The notes under the pieces were generated by a model. It did not search any database, was not told the origin of the DNA, and worked only from the letters and a program-made list of their open reading frames with translations. Both the position numbers and the translations under genes were made by a program. Shown here piece by piece: positions 10,331-23,522 of a DNA stretch of 64,000 bases (its first letter is position 1; the number at the start of each line of letters is the position of its first letter). This DNA comes from Schistosoma mansoni (lineage: Eukaryota > Platyhelminthes > Trematoda > Strigeidida > Schistosomatidae): the NCBI RefSeq assembly GCF_000237925.1, contig NC_031502.1, positions 29,897,266 through 29,961,265 of the forward strand. The letters run 5' to 3'.

Positions 10331-12126
10331 TACAATGTCACGTTAACTGAAATAAATTCAATTAAAGTGTAAACAGTAGTTTTGATACATAATTTACGAT
10401 CAAAACAGTGAATTTAACTCAACGAGAAACAATACTACTATCCTTTTAAATAGCGCGCGTTTTCAAGTGAATAAGACAAATTCTTAATTACGTTCAACTC
10501 CTCAAAAACTTGAATGATTTACTGTAGAAATGGAACAATTTGCAGTGTAAATTTTACATCATCAATCAACTTTTAGAAATTTCACATATGTTCTGACTTG
10601 AATTCAAATAAAATTCGACAGGGTTTACACTAAGCATTGAGAACAAGCCCAAACTGGTAAATAGGGACAGAATTTGAACTCGGTGTTAGGATTCAGAGTT
10701 AAATGTTGAGGTTTAGTATAGAGAACAGATTTTACGATTGGCTTACACATACCCGAAAGCAAACCGTGAATCTCAAACTCTACACATAGATTTTTATCCT
10801 AAGACTTAATCTTAACTATACTCGGAGATCTCAGTCATAAGCCCTTGTCCTTGTTTCTAAAGCACAGATCACAGTCCAAGTTCCAAACATAAACATTATT
10901 GACGTTTACGCCGATAAAACCAATACGACCGTAAATCCTAATTTTCACTTATTATACCTCATGTATATTGTTGGATGGCCTTAAAGCCTTGAAAAATGGT
11001 CGAATTATTTAGTAAAATATGTAATTTACACAATATCATGGACAACTCTGAAATTCACCATGTGAATATGGTGCATATGGTTCAAAATAGAGTCAGGAGT
11101 TTTCGGTAGGAAATCGTTTTAGGAGTCGAAATTGGGGGTTAGGGTAACTTTTGCACAACTGACCAATAGCGAATATAACTTAATGGGGGTATTTGGCTGA
11201 ACAAACCCCGTATGAATAACAAACATCCGATTGAAGAGTCTTGCTAACGTTCCCTACTGTTATTTTAAGCGTTACACTGAACAAAATCACTAGCAGTAAT
11301 TTTGTATTCATAATACTGACTAACCTGATGTGTGAAAACAAGTAAAGAAAGGTCTGACGAACAACCAAATAGTTTCTTTTCACAGTAAGACTTGAAGTAA
11401 AAATACTAAAGAAAAAGTGTGTGGAAAATTATGCACAGCGCCGTTTTTTAAGGTTGATTTTGAAGGTTTTTTGTGAATGACTGGGAAGTTAAAACGTTGT
11501 AAGACCAACTTGCCTTTTCCATAGTGAAATTCGCTTTTCGAAAATTCATTGAAATAAGTAAAAAGTACTCTGCTATACTGCCGAGACGTATATCTAAGTA
11601 TTTTAATGATTGATAATGTGAAAATTTAACGAAATCAGTCTTCGATTTTCAGATGTGAGGTTAAATAAGCTGATCTTCATTAATCCTTTTGGTACTTTTT
11701 ACAGCTTCTTTCAAGCATTCATTGATGAAGCTCATACTAACTATTTATGTAGGATGTTCCAATCATGACCACTCGACGAAATTTCGGAATCTAACTCTTC
11801 TTTGCAATTTCGATCCTGATATGTATTCGCGCTAGCCCCGACAATCGTTAAACCAAATACGTACTAACGGATGAAAATAATCTTTATCTTTAATAGCCGT
11901 TATTTTTTATTAATGTTACTTAAAGCGCTATTTTGTTCTCAAATTATTTTCAATGTGGTCTTCAATTTGGACAGTGATGATTAGCAAGAGATTTGTGGTA
12001 TGCAATATGAATGTCAGCCTTGTGAATACTCTTTATTGCCATAGATATTGCATTAAATGTTAACACTTTTCAAGAGGAATTTTTACAATATTTAGAACTT
12101 CAAAAAACTAGAGCGAGCTCAGATAC
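10331..12126. other. Intergenic, no clear gene
   Basis: AT-rich sequence after the LINE. The only suggestive item is a short minus-strand reading frame at 11311-11180 that begins with a signal-peptide-like stretch, described separately. Confidence 0.4.
11180..11311 (-). other. Possible short secreted peptide or first exon (unproven)
   Basis: From the Met at 11311 the frame reads MNTKLLLVILFSVTLKITVG, a lysine followed by a hydrophobic core as in a signal peptide, then about 23 polar residues with two Cys before a stop. I do not recognise the protein. It could be the first exon of a secreted product, since fluke genes often place the signal peptide on exon 1, or simply chance in AT-rich DNA. 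Confidence 0.15.
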
Positions 12127-12264
12127 ATGGGTTGCAAACAAGCAAAATTGATGGGGACAGTATCGCAACTGAAAGCTGAGACGTTAGGTGCTGAAGCAAA
12201 CAACAGTAAAGAGAAATTGAAAATTTCCAGCTCTATTGACCCAACAACACCTATTTGGGAATAA
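12127..12264 (+). CDS. Candidate 45-aa protein with N-myristoylation-like start
   Basis: The frame starts MGCKQAK, a Gly-2/Cys-3 start that resembles dual myristoylation/palmitoylation signals, continues with a charged helical stretch and ends SSIDPTTPIWE before a TAA. Codon use looks more protein-like than the surrounding AT-rich DNA. I do not recognise the family. It may be a whole small gene, an exon whose partners I have not found, or chance. No other known gene lies close on the plus strand. Confidence 0.3.
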   Translation: MGCKQAKLMGTVSQLKAETLGAEANNSKEKLKISSSIDPTTPIWE

Positions 12265-14126
12265 TTTATTAGTTATTAGTAAAGGGATACCACTGCTTCT
12301 TTTTATTCTCTCGACGCATGCTAGTAATCTTTATGTGCAACTACGGTTATCGTCTCCTGACTGACGATTCATTATCTAGCTGTAGCCGCCTTACAAAAAT
12401 TTCGAACCTCGTACGTAAGTATTTTATGACCGGGTATTAATAACAAGATGGGTGGAAATTAAAGTACTGATCTGGATCGTGTGCGTTGAGAGATAAACGA
12501 TATAGTTGTCTTTTGGATTGAGAATTTCAACATTTTTCAGTCGTCTTCGCCCGACTCATCCACATTGACTGACAAAGTTGCTGAGATAGCAAAGCTTTTG
12601 ATTGTCCTTAAAATTGACTAATGGCTTATGGAACGATGCGCAGAAAAATAACACGGTTTGTTCTGAACTTGGTGTATAATACAGTGTTCACGCAATTTAG
12701 CCGATAAGAAGTGAAAATGTTGTTTCGACGTGGTGGCTCATGTTCCGATATACGTTTGCTCACTAAAGTCTCGGTAAAGGTAAGTTATCAGCAACACAAA
12801 TTTGACGACGACAAATCCTCCCTGTAGTCAGCAACCCTTATCTAGATTTGCGCTTTCACAATAGTTATCTAACTTTCGACTTTATTAAGTGTCTCTGATA
12901 TACTCGACTGCAGGTGAAAGTCATCTGAAACACGTAATATGATGTTTCCCACTTACGTTTTATAACCTTATTACTTCTAGTGGTAGTGTGTTCTGCAGCG
13001 ATGGAGATGAAACCCATATTTATGATAAGACCAACGTGTATGAGGACACTAATCGAACATATCAATTATTTGAACTATTTTGGTGGACAATACGAATCAC
13101 AAGAGAGAGAAACAACAGCTGTCACTTTATGGTAACAATGTAAATTGCGTAAAAACAGTGACTTCGACTATAGTTGAAGTAATAAGAATATAGACGGCTT
13201 TATAAACCCAACTCTAATTGAAATGACAACAATAATTATACAGCATTTGCCGCAAAAGTATTCTACCTGTCGCTTGTTCACAAAACTAACGTGGGAACTG
13301 TGTTTCGTGCAAGCGAATATCACCATACAAGCTTCCAGTGGAGTATACAGAACGGAAACAGGGGTATACAAACGTGGAGAAATTCACTCAGTTTGTGGAT
13401 TTTTCCCCCTACATTTCCGCCTCAACCATAAAAGTTTGACGTAGTCCATCTTGAGAAATCGTACTAGATTTCAATAAAAATAAAGGAAATTCCAAGCTGT
13501 GCTGTTTTTTGAGGGAGAATAGTCCACGACATTTGTATTGCTCTATTAGGACAGAGTGGTCACACTCTCAGTATACATGATCACAGACCAAACTGTTAAG
13601 TGAACACCGTAGATCGACTTGTGTCAATGTATGTGCACAACTATGTACAGGATTTCGACTGGAAAGAACATCAAAATATTAGCAAAAGAAACACGCCGCC
13701 CGGGTCCTAGAAGTCAGGTGACGCAATGATCCACACACATCGGAATGGACTTAATCTATCAACTGGTAAGACAGCAGATAAATTACTAGTGTTAGGATTG
13801 AACAAAGGCTACGCATTAAACAGTCAACCATATCTTACATCTACAGAAACTGCTCGTCGGTAGAGGAATGCTAACGAATCACTCTATATTGGTGTGTAAC
13901 GAAGACGTCTTCCATAAGAATAGATGGAAAACACTACACCTCAAACCTAAATACCAAGATAATACTGACTCAACAGGTCTTCCCTTGTTCGAAAATGGGA
14001 GAACTTGGCTCAGCATGCCTTCACAAAAGCGATATTACACTTCATCTTTAAATCTCTATGCCAGGATATTTTATCAGAAAGTATCAGACAGACGATTAAA
14101 CAACACCTCAATGATACAGGATATAA
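12265..14126. other. Intergenic, one weak exon candidate
   Basis: No established gene. A possible plus-strand first exon lies at 12717-12779 (21 codons from ATG to a consensus GTAAGT donor, with an in-frame TAA shortly upstream). A 141-codon open frame at 13868-14293 runs into an RTE 3' end and has no recognisable domain. Confidence 0.35.
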
Positions 14127-14680
14127 TCAGTCAGCTGCAACGTAGGACCATGCACATATATGCATCGGTCCAAATCGCCATACCTCATCAACACAAGATG
14201 AACACCAAACTCATAGTAGTTAATTTAGTGGTGGTGATATATAAAATAGAGATTGTATATAAGGATATAGTACAGGAAGAAAGACAGATATGAAGCAATT
14301 TTAATATCATAGCTTAAAGGAAGACAAAGAGTGTATACACCTGTGTCATTGTGATCGATTCCGAACCATATTACACAGAGTCTTCAACTACTGGTTACGA
14401 TAGTTACGCGGACCTCAACTAAGTAGTCTGCACCAATACTAGTCAGCATTGCGCGTCGTGGTAATCGGTGTTCAGGCATACGTAACACGTGGTCCAATCA
14501 GTCGATGGAGATTCATGACCTCATCAACTGATTTACCATCATTCCCTAATACCATGTGTCTAACTTGACTATTACTTACCCAGTGATCTACTCTTAATGG
14601 CCTCGTTTCGCAGCCGTAAGGTAGAACAGAGCGAACTGCTGCGCAGCATACTCGTCCCATAACTGATAGACGGATATCTC
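14127..14680 (-). mobile_element. RTE LINE 3' fragment
   Basis: The minus strand encodes pieces such as [15 protein letters not shown] and VLGNDGKSVDEVMNLHRL, which match the C-terminal part of the RTE copy at 45250-46193. The lower-coordinate part (from about 14127) matches that family's 3' UTR, including the region around the GTACATCAGT-like sequence. The reading frame is broken in several places, so this is an old, 5'-truncated copy. Confidence 0.7.
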
Positions 14681-15162
14681 GTATTCGTCATAACAGGATA
14701 TATTAGAGCAAGGCTGAAGATTAGTAGTCCAATCAATAATCAACAACGGAAACTATGGGATTTGTAAATACGATGGTTTATGAACAACCAAATTGAAAAT
14801 ACTGGAAGACATAAGTTCACTCGATCTTCCATGTTAAAACATCTAGGATTTGAATATCACAGCATAAACGCTACTCAAATTACAATCTCATACAATGGTA
14901 AATATTGTTAACACAAAGTTCGCTCTATATCCAAGCGTTCGCAGAAAAATATTTTGAACTCCCTATATCTAACTTATGATCCTTGTGAACGTCCATCAGT
15001 CGTGCTTTATACTCGAAGAGTAATGCAGTGTGGACTGGTGAGCAGATTAGTAGCCATGCATTGAGGTGAGGAAAATGTCGTTTTACAAGAAAGAATACGG
15101 ATTTGACATAGATAAGGCTGGTGCCTAAATTACGTTTAGAATAAGTTCTCGTCAAGTTCGAT
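14681..15162. other. Downstream of IMP4, nothing recognised
   Basis: AT-rich spacer between an RTE fragment and the IMP4 polyadenylation signal. Nothing was recognised. Confidence 0.4.
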
Positions 15163-15168
15163 TTTATT
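15163..15168 (-). other. Polyadenylation signal AATAAA of IMP4
   Basis: AATAAA on the minus strand, 17 bases after the IMP4 stop codon. The position fits a very short 3' UTR. Confidence 0.55.
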
Positions 15169-15184
15169 TACAATAGAATAAGGT

Positions 15185-18100
15185 TCAAGGAGATGATGGT
15201 TCTGACAAAAATTGTCTTTTAAAAGTGGTATTCATATAAGGTCGATAAACCCATTCAATGTCTGCTGTGGCTTCTTCGTGTAACGGTCCACGCCAAATTT
15301 TATACACTGTAAGTAAAATAAAAACATACCACACGTGAAGTTAAATATCTTTAATTATTGAATATAAATTTATTTGATGAAATCTGAGTAAGGAACAAAA
15401 GTAACGATAAAATTGTGACTTATTGCGCAGGGGCTTCTTAATAAAGTGTTTTTTCTTAAAACATAAAACAGTAACCTTGTTTATGAAAACAAATCAGTAA
15501 CACCTAGCCAAGATTTTCCAGAAACAAGCCGATTATTTCATTGCAAAAAATGGATAAAGTCAACACTAAATGAGCGGGGGCTGTTGAAAATCGAGACTGT
15601 ATACAAATCATTTACTGTCGTAATTGAATAATTTGCAATTAGTTTACAGTTCGTTCACATTAGTTCTATCAACTGAAGATTAAGTAAAACAAATTTACTT
15701 AAAATCGTTATGGTAGCAAAAGTTATTATTGGATTTCAGAAACAGAACGATATTCTGAGAACTAATACATTGTTTAAGATCGAACAAATAAAAGCAACTT
15801 AAAAGACCCTTAACTTCACTCTATCGCTTCTTATATAGGGTGATACATTTTTCGAACTGCTTATCATTGTTCGCTCTACACACGATTATTGAATTAGTGA
15901 TTTTCATAAATTTAAACGATGAATACAGCAACTCAATTTCTATGAACGGGTCAGAGCTATTGGATAGTTTAGTGGCTTCAGCACTTGAATACTAAGGACA
16001 TATATGAACTTTCAGAATGATGGATGTGTTTTGGTTTCTAATATTTCCTTGATTAGTTAATCAAGTGAGCGCAAACTGTGATATGTACTGAATGACAGCG
16101 ACAAATTTCTAGGGGAAGATTGAAGCACAGAAAACAGCATACGAGAAAAGAATCAGGCTTGACAGCAAGATCTATTAGCGAATGAAGCACAAAGCTCATA
16201 TCCTTTCAACTGTTTGTTTTTCAAGTCATATTTAAGTGTTGAATATTCTGTATATAATGATGACATTTTACTATTAAAAACCGATCTATTATACTGATAT
16301 GATTTCAGTGTCTAAGGAGGCTTGTATCAATAATTTGGGATCATGAACAGTTAACGTATCGTATCGATGTAAAGGATCTATCCAACGAAGTTCTATCTAT
16401 TATTTCAACAGCCCGATAAAGATACTGTTTATCACATTCTTTAATCTTTCCTCTGTATCACAAGATCATGCAATGTACCATACTTACAACGTAAATCGAA
16501 TGAGGGCCCATGCTCGGTTAGTTCCAATTTTTTATCCACATATTTATATGTGTGATGTCTTCAAAGAAAAAAAAAGTAATGAATCATAAATAATAACAAT
16601 CTCATTACAATATAATTGAAAGAGATAATAAATAACACACTGCAATTATGAAATGGGGTTTTACGACCTGAGATTTGATAAAAGCATTTTCATGTCATGA
16701 CTATTGATGTTTTTAAGTTAGTGAAGTAGTACTGACCCCTAGTAAAATCGTTCTACAATAAATAACAAATTCCTTTATTAAGAGACTTACTAGGGGTTAA
16801 AGTATGTCCACTGACTCCTAAGCGTTAATAAAAATCAAAACAGAACTTATAACTGGGTTTAAAACCCGAATCTGCGGCAGATTGTCCTCAATAAATGAGG
16901 TGATTTTACTGACCCTATTTAAAAATAATTTAACGCTGCCCTACAAGTTGTTAGGCATTTTATGGAGCGTACTACAGAAGTTCGGAAATCTCGCTATCAA
17001 ATCAAGATCAAAGAGTCGATGGGTTTTTTACCCGCCATGTAAATGTACGTATGTTAAGTACTTATACGATCTCAAATTACTTGATCGTTAGTAGAGGCCA
17101 GTGAATGAATGATATAAGCATAGCCTTAGTATTACAAAAAAACTCTCAAACATCGGTTACACAAACTGAATTAGGCTAGCAGGGTCAGGACCCGACTTAA
17201 TTCTAGAGCGAATAAAATATACACCGTATGAAAATTATCTGTTCATGAAGTTAATAGGAATGTACTTTAGAACATCATCCATAGAAATTTTGAGCACGAG
17301 CATTCTTAATATCAGAGGAAATATTCGTCAAAATAGAACCATATATGAAATTCACACAATAGGAGAATGGTTTTCAATCTTATCCTTCAATTATCAATTC
17401 GCTAAATTACGATAAACTAGAATAACAATAGAATATTTAATTTAGATCTGTTTTAAGTAGTAAAACAGAAGTATGGTTCAGTCAGTGACAACAGAAAAAA
17501 ACTCCAAAACAGGTTTTATTACACATTATGCATAAAATAATATTATCCTTCATCGTGTTTAAAGCCTATGTTTCAATGTAGTTAATAGTCGTGATAAAAT
17601 AGATCAATCTTTGCTAATAATAAATCTTTTGAGCGGATACCTAAGTATTACTGGTATTTATACGTTAATTATATTTTAGAAAAGGTGGTTAACAATACTG
17701 AATCAACTCCCTTATTAAAGCTAAATCCCAAATAGAAATTTATCAGAACAATCTTGAATTTTAACAACGACAAAACTCAAATAGTTCACAATAAATCCTA
17801 CATATGCATGCAACTCTTGTTGAATATAGTGGTAAATATGATCATTGAATAGTGAAGAAAATACATGAAGTAGCAGTTAATAAGTTCAACTTTCATGGAA
17901 AAAACAACACATGGTTGTAGGTACGTCCGACCGGTAAAATGTGAATAGGATTTTTTTAACATGTTTCCCGGATTCCACTGCCAACCTACAACTAGAATGT
18001 AATCATTAATTTTCAGCTGACAATAACCACCAAGATTTAGGAATCAGTTCGGTGCTGTAGATTTACTAATTCAAACCGTAATCGATAGTAAATTCATTAC

Positions 18101-20967
18101 TTTCAATATATACTGTAGAATGATGCAATGATGCAATACCAACTAATTAACAATAATTGAAATCAAATTTGGTAATCTTTAAGGCAACAATTTTAATAAC
18201 ATACCATAACCAATTTATAAAGAACAAATTTAAGTACCTACCAATTATCTCATAGTTTACTTTAGGTATAGAAGATTTAGTGACACCTATATGTCAACTA
18301 CACAAATCAAAGCAGGTGAACAGTACGGTTAGAACATGTTAATATTCAGTAACTAGGGTGTCATAACCACGACGGCATCGCCTCCAGAATAACACTACCA
18401 CTAAACTTAAAATTTAGAATAGTGATTCACTTCGAAATATGAATTGCTGTGAATCAAGTATTAACTGATACGACTAGATTATCTTCTATCTTTATGGGGT
18501 GTTGTGGAGGTTCTTGAATTTCAAGTTTCACATAACAAAATGATTTGGATTAGATAACCACTAAAAAAAACAAGAAACACTGGACAGCTGTTATGAGCTA
18601 GTACGAGACTCCTCAATAGTGCATATCCACAACCTCCCTCCCGGTCGGGTCATGTGAAACCGATATTTCATATTTTACATGACATATAAGAAATAGATAA
18701 TTCCTCTCACTACAAATAATGATTTTTTTAATTTAAAGGTTATTGATGTGATTATTCTGATTGGATATATTTTATAAACGAAACAGTATTAATTTTTCAA
18801 CGGATACCTGTTATCAGTTCTTTAATAATTATATTTCTATTTGGAAACTGATTCCGTGGACGAATCAGCAGTTAAACCTATCTCAACCATTTCAACGCCA
18901 AATTGATGGTGTCGTCGTAATAGTTTGGTTTACTGTTTTAAAACGATTTAAGATCGCACGAATAATTACCAAACGAAGATTTTAAAGAATGACTGATGTC
19001 AATTTATGAGAATCAGAATTGTTCAAGAGAAACACAATAATTTTACTGAAAAATGTCTCCTGAATAATTCATCTGATAACAAGTGACACGTAAAAATAAA
19101 AATCACATAATAAACATTCTAACCTGAAACATATGACATCATCTTCTTCGTACCATGTAACCACACGTTTCGAATCATCTTTCGGTACGGGAAATAAATG
19201 TTTCAATATACAACGAACACGTTGACCTAAGTTAGAATTTAATCCCTTAAATATATGATTAGGATATGTTTGAGGCATTTTCGCTCCGGTACCACAACCC
19301 ATAGTTTCCATATCATGACGTGTGCGAACATTGTATAAAGTGAATATAGCAGTTGGACCAAAGGGCAAATGACTTATAATCAAAGTGTCTGGAACGCCAC
19401 GTGATTCGTTGACAATAATGACATCGGTAATCTGCAATTCTCAAGAAAAATGCACATATAAAGGAGAATAAAAACAAGGTTATTTTTTCATAACAATAAA
19501 TGGTGTATTAACAATGCTTTATGATAAGACTATATGAAATAACTTCGGTTACTACTGCAGATTTGTAATCATTTGCATTTTAACACAGAAATTTTCAGAT
19601 TTTTTATATTTTTTCTATCGTTTAAATATAATTGTAACAACAACAATGTTCATTTTAAAGATCATTAGCGAATGACAGAAGTCAGAAGCTAGAAGCAACC
19701 GGCCAATTCATTTGCACTGAAAAGAATTTGATTAGAAGGAATCGTAAGATATGAAGGCATGATTATAACAACCACTTTTTGACAATATGATACAGCTTTC
19801 TTAGTTAACATAAGCAACGTGAAAAACAAGCATGTAAAAAGTAAGGAAATGGAAACTAGTACTGTTATAATTTTTCTTATTACTACCCAGCTATTCCTAT
19901 CGCTTAGTATTCTTGGACACCAATTCACTCGACAAGTCCCCAAATCAGAACACGGTTGAACAGGGAAGAAATTATAGTCCTGCTTTTAAACTTAATACCA
20001 TACTTGAGTCAGCGAAGCGGAAGTCAAGTCCCCCCCTTATTAATACCCTGGCTTCTATATTGTTTTCCTCTTTCTGTGCTAATGCAATGTGGAGAACGGA
20101 ATCAGTAAAAATACGTGACAGGTTCTACGTTGAATATGACTGACTGGGGAAAACATACATGTACCTTGGAACGACTGTTGTGACAAAAATAACCCACTAA
20201 CAAAGACATTTAAAGCAAATGCAGATTTATTTTTCTCACCTTCCATCAACTGTAACATCTTTCATCAAAACAGTGAACTCGTACAATTGTCAGTAGACTA
20301 TCTAGGCATTAAAATTCATGGTACATTTTCTTATCCAATAATTAAGATCCTATCCTCATTTCTACAAAGTTTTTGAAACCATAATAACTTTAAGTGTCGA
20401 TTTCATGTAGATTAAAGTCAGTTATATTAGTTAGAATATATTACAACCAGGTTAGTGATAAAAATATATTATCACTAAGATCTGTCAGTAAAGAAAATAA
20501 GATGAATTAAAAATTCACACACCTGTTTTGCTAAACAAGCTTCCAACAAATTCTTATTCAAGTAGTTACCACGATTAATTTTGGCAGCATTTGGAATGAG
20601 AAAACGTAATTCTTTAGCAAATTCTTTTAGTTTTGAGCTAGGAGAACGTGATGTAGTGATAACAACGCGCGGATCTTCAGTTCCAGCCCAGAGATACTCA
20701 TCATCTTGATTAGTAGCAACTCCTAATGTAAATGGATTGTTAAGAACACATATATAAAACTCAAACATAAGTACCTTCACCGCCATCATCACTCCAGTCT
20801 AATTCTTCATTTAACTGTAAAGCACCTTCTTGAATTTCTTTAGGTAGCATTTTCCCTTCAGCTAAGGCAGCTTTTAACATCTTTTTCTTCTTTTCGTTTT
20901 CAGCATCTCGAACTTCAATTGATCTTCTGTAAATAAATTCTCTGCGTAATCTGGCTTGGCGTTTCAA
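15185..20967 (-). CDS. IMP4: U3 small nucleolar ribonucleoprotein IMP4 (Brix domain)
   Basis: Nucleolar protein that with IMP3 and MPP10 helps the U3 snoRNP pair with pre-rRNA during 18S maturation. Exons found: 20967-20775 (LKRQARLRREF start), 20722-20523 (DDEYLWAGTEDPRV, ITTSRSPSS), 19431-19124 (ITDVIIVNESRG, HLPFGPTAIFTLYNV, LFPVPKDDSKRV) and 15306-15185 (HEEATADIEWVYRPYMNT to the stop). Their phases agree: 0/1, 1/0, 0/2, then phase 1 before the last exon. About 25-30 residues known in the family between FR and LYKIW (the GPRFELK region) are missing, so one small exon must lie in 15307-19123; I could not locate it. The first exon begins right after the expected Met, so the ATG sits on an upstream exon, also not located. 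The first intron found is 52 bp. The assembled length plus the gap would be close to 300 aa, as in human IMP4. Confidence 0.9.
15307..19123 (-). other. IMP4 intron region hiding one expected exon
   Basis: A 3.8 kb stretch between two confident IMP4 exons. Phase logic requires an exon that begins after a 2-base split codon and ends one base into a Leu codon. I scanned the minus strand by eye for a GPRFE-like segment and did not find it. Otherwise AT-rich, with no repeat recognised. Confidence 0.5.
19432..20522 (-). other. IMP4 intron (1.1 kb) with an RTE 3' end inside
   Basis: Bounded by a GTGTGT donor at 20522 and a TTGCAG acceptor at 19432. It contains a plus-strand RTE 3' terminus at about 19960-20145. 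Confidence 0.7.
19960..20145 (+). mobile_element. RTE LINE 3' terminus (5'-truncated)
   Basis: The sequence runs through a CTGTGCTAATG block, then a degenerate GTTCTACGTTG block and ends in TGACTGAC. The same order occurs at the 3' end of the RTE copy at 46120-46193. Only the non-coding end is present. It is antisense to IMP4. Confidence 0.5.
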
Positions 20968-23397
20968 CTGAATGTAGACACACAGTATAATAAATAACAC
21001 AAAAATAATAAGATCCTGTACATTTTTCGTAAGGAATAGCAATTATGTCAACAGTGGGATTTATCTAGCAGAATACTAAGGCTTGAAGACAACCTCAGTA
21101 TAGTCATACTTATTTAAATTAAGAGGAATATATGAAATATTTCCGAATTTCTTTTTTGACATCAGTTCACTTCAAACTCTTGAAAAACAGACATAATAGT
21201 AATTCAAACTGAAAACTACATTAATATGATGGGCAGGGGATGGGCCTAACGGTCGGGTTTTGATTTACTGTAGAGTGAGACCCACAGAATCGATTTCCTC
21301 AATCCCCTATAGCATCTAGTTAATTTTACTTTCCAGTTATCATTTTGTTTATAAGCATATAATTTTTTAAAAGCAATTCTAGTGAGCAACCATCTTGTGT
21401 TCTGATATCAGTCCAACATATTTTCCACAGTAATTTATCTCTATCGATTTTCGTCATGAGTATTTATGCACTCAACAGCTATATCTTTAGCCTCTTTAAG
21501 GGAGAGAAACTTTTGTTCCTTTACTTAATATTTTCTTTTATGTTCAATAAACAAATTAACAACAATACATCATAGGTGCCCCCTAGAACCTCATATCCCA
21601 CTGAGCCGCGTAATTTTGAAAGACAAAGCCTGTTCTGTTGCTGAAAAAAATCTGTATCTACGAAAAATACCAATTTACACGAAAGTTTTTATGTGATACA
21701 AAACTACAATGAAAAAGAAACTAGGTAGTTTGTACTGATTAGTTAAACAACAGAATAGATCCTCGGATAAGGCTGTTCTAACTTCTCGGCAGCGTAAATA
21801 AAAATTCGGAGTAAGAAATTTTCTACTTCACTGACTAATGATTTAAAATGTCTATTTCTACTTTGCTCGCTTTTCATCATACGCCATCTTATTATGCTGT
21901 GCTGAGTTGTTGCACATACGGTGCAAAGCGATCAGTAACAACAAAATTTTAAAAAATGAGTTAGCTTTTGGTATTTGAGGCAGGTTGACTGATATCGCGT
22001 TTCTACAATGATCATTTACAGGTCAATGCTTCGGAAGGTTACATCTTCCAAAACATTAGAATTGGTAGACTAACTACCTATTTTCAAACCGTTTTACTTG
22101 GTCTATAAATTTTTTATTCGAAAACATGTTAAAACCAAAATGCCCATCAAGTGAGAGGCTACAACAGTTTAGGAGATAAGGTTAGTAGTCGCCAAGACTC
22201 ATTACTTAATACTGAACTACAAATAGAACGACGGCTGCGATAATTTCCCGGACCAAGAACCTATACATGTGGTTGTGATGAGGTCTCCCGTGTCAAACTT
22301 TTGACCAGGAAATATAATTCATAAAATAGTGAAACAACGTATTACATCATACTCATGCAGTGATCAGTGAACTGAACTGGTTCATAAACCACTTTTCTTT
22401 CCAGACGCAGCCTCACAACCACTCATAGTTTGGGACCTTCGTCTTCTAAAGTAGTTTTAGTGTCAAACATTTTTATTTGCGTACACCTGTACAACGTATC
22501 CCATAAACACAGGTAACATAATATTCAACCAGCCAAAGATACTACTAGTTACTTACAATACCACATTCAAAAGCTCCCTAATAATACATAGCCATTTCAA
22601 CAGTAGTTATACATCGGTCTTCATGAAAATGAACATTTATCTACATTTTTAAAAGCCTGGACAGTGTAGCTTTAATGTATAATGCAGACTTAAGTGGACA
22701 GGGATCACTATCTTACAATTTTGAATACTCTCCTTGAGTTTAGAGATCTGTATTAAATTGTTACAAAAAGAATTCTAGACGCACTAACAAGTATTTATCG
22801 GAGTATCTAATCATGTGGACCAAATTTCTACTACAAAATCATGGGACTTTCATCGTATGACAGCATCACATAAAATAATGCCTAAAATATAGACTTAAAC
22901 ATTGCTTGTTTGCTAACTTACAGAGAATGATACTACAAATGTTACGAAAAATATATATAAATTGGTTTAAACGGATTGCATTCAAAATCATAGGCGTTTC
23001 TGGTAACAATCAGTGGAAACTGTATTTATACGAACCGTCCACTAACTATCTCGTACATATAAAACCCATGTTTTAAATAAACTTTTGTTAGGGAATTTAC
23101 TGACAGAATCTGACATGATATGAAAGGTTAACAAGCAGCTCTTGCCAAAAGCAAACAGACAAAGAAACGTAATAAGTCACCAAAAGATAAATGAAACTAG
23201 AAAAGTATATTTCAATTATAATGGTTAGTTTTACGTACAGGATGGATCTAAATCCATAATAGTTTTGAGTTAGCACATAATTGAAAACTTTTAACAACAA
23301 CGAATGCTCACTATGTATGGGCAGAATCTTAGTCATACTATACGCTAGGGCTAGATATATTATTTAGCTCAAATACCTTAGCCACTAAACACAACCT
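20968..23397. other. Upstream of IMP4, nothing firm
   Basis: This should hold the IMP4 5' exon and promoter. One place where an ATG is followed directly by GT on the minus strand is near 21391-21400, but that is weak. No repeat or gene was recognised in the rest. Confidence 0.4.
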
Positions 23398-23522
23398 GCA
23401 TCAGCTTGGGCACCCAGGCAGTATCATAGCCCTCACACAAATCAAATGAGATTTGTATGGCGCATATGTATCTGGTGCCCCTTTGAACCAATATTTATGT
23501 GTTTAAATAAATAAATAAATAA
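23398..23522 (+). mobile_element. Non-LTR element 3' end with (AAAT)n tail
   Basis: A G+C-richer block (CTTGGGCACCCAGG ... GGCGCATATGTATCTGGTGCC) ends in a run of AAAT repeats at about 23504-23522. A short unique block followed by a tetranucleotide tail is how RTE-type elements and the SINEs that borrow their 3' ends terminate. The family name is uncertain. Confidence 0.5.

Noticed and set aside
13868-14293. A 141-codon open frame as a host gene
   Set aside because: Its second half overlaps the antisense 3' UTR of an RTE fragment and no domain is visible.
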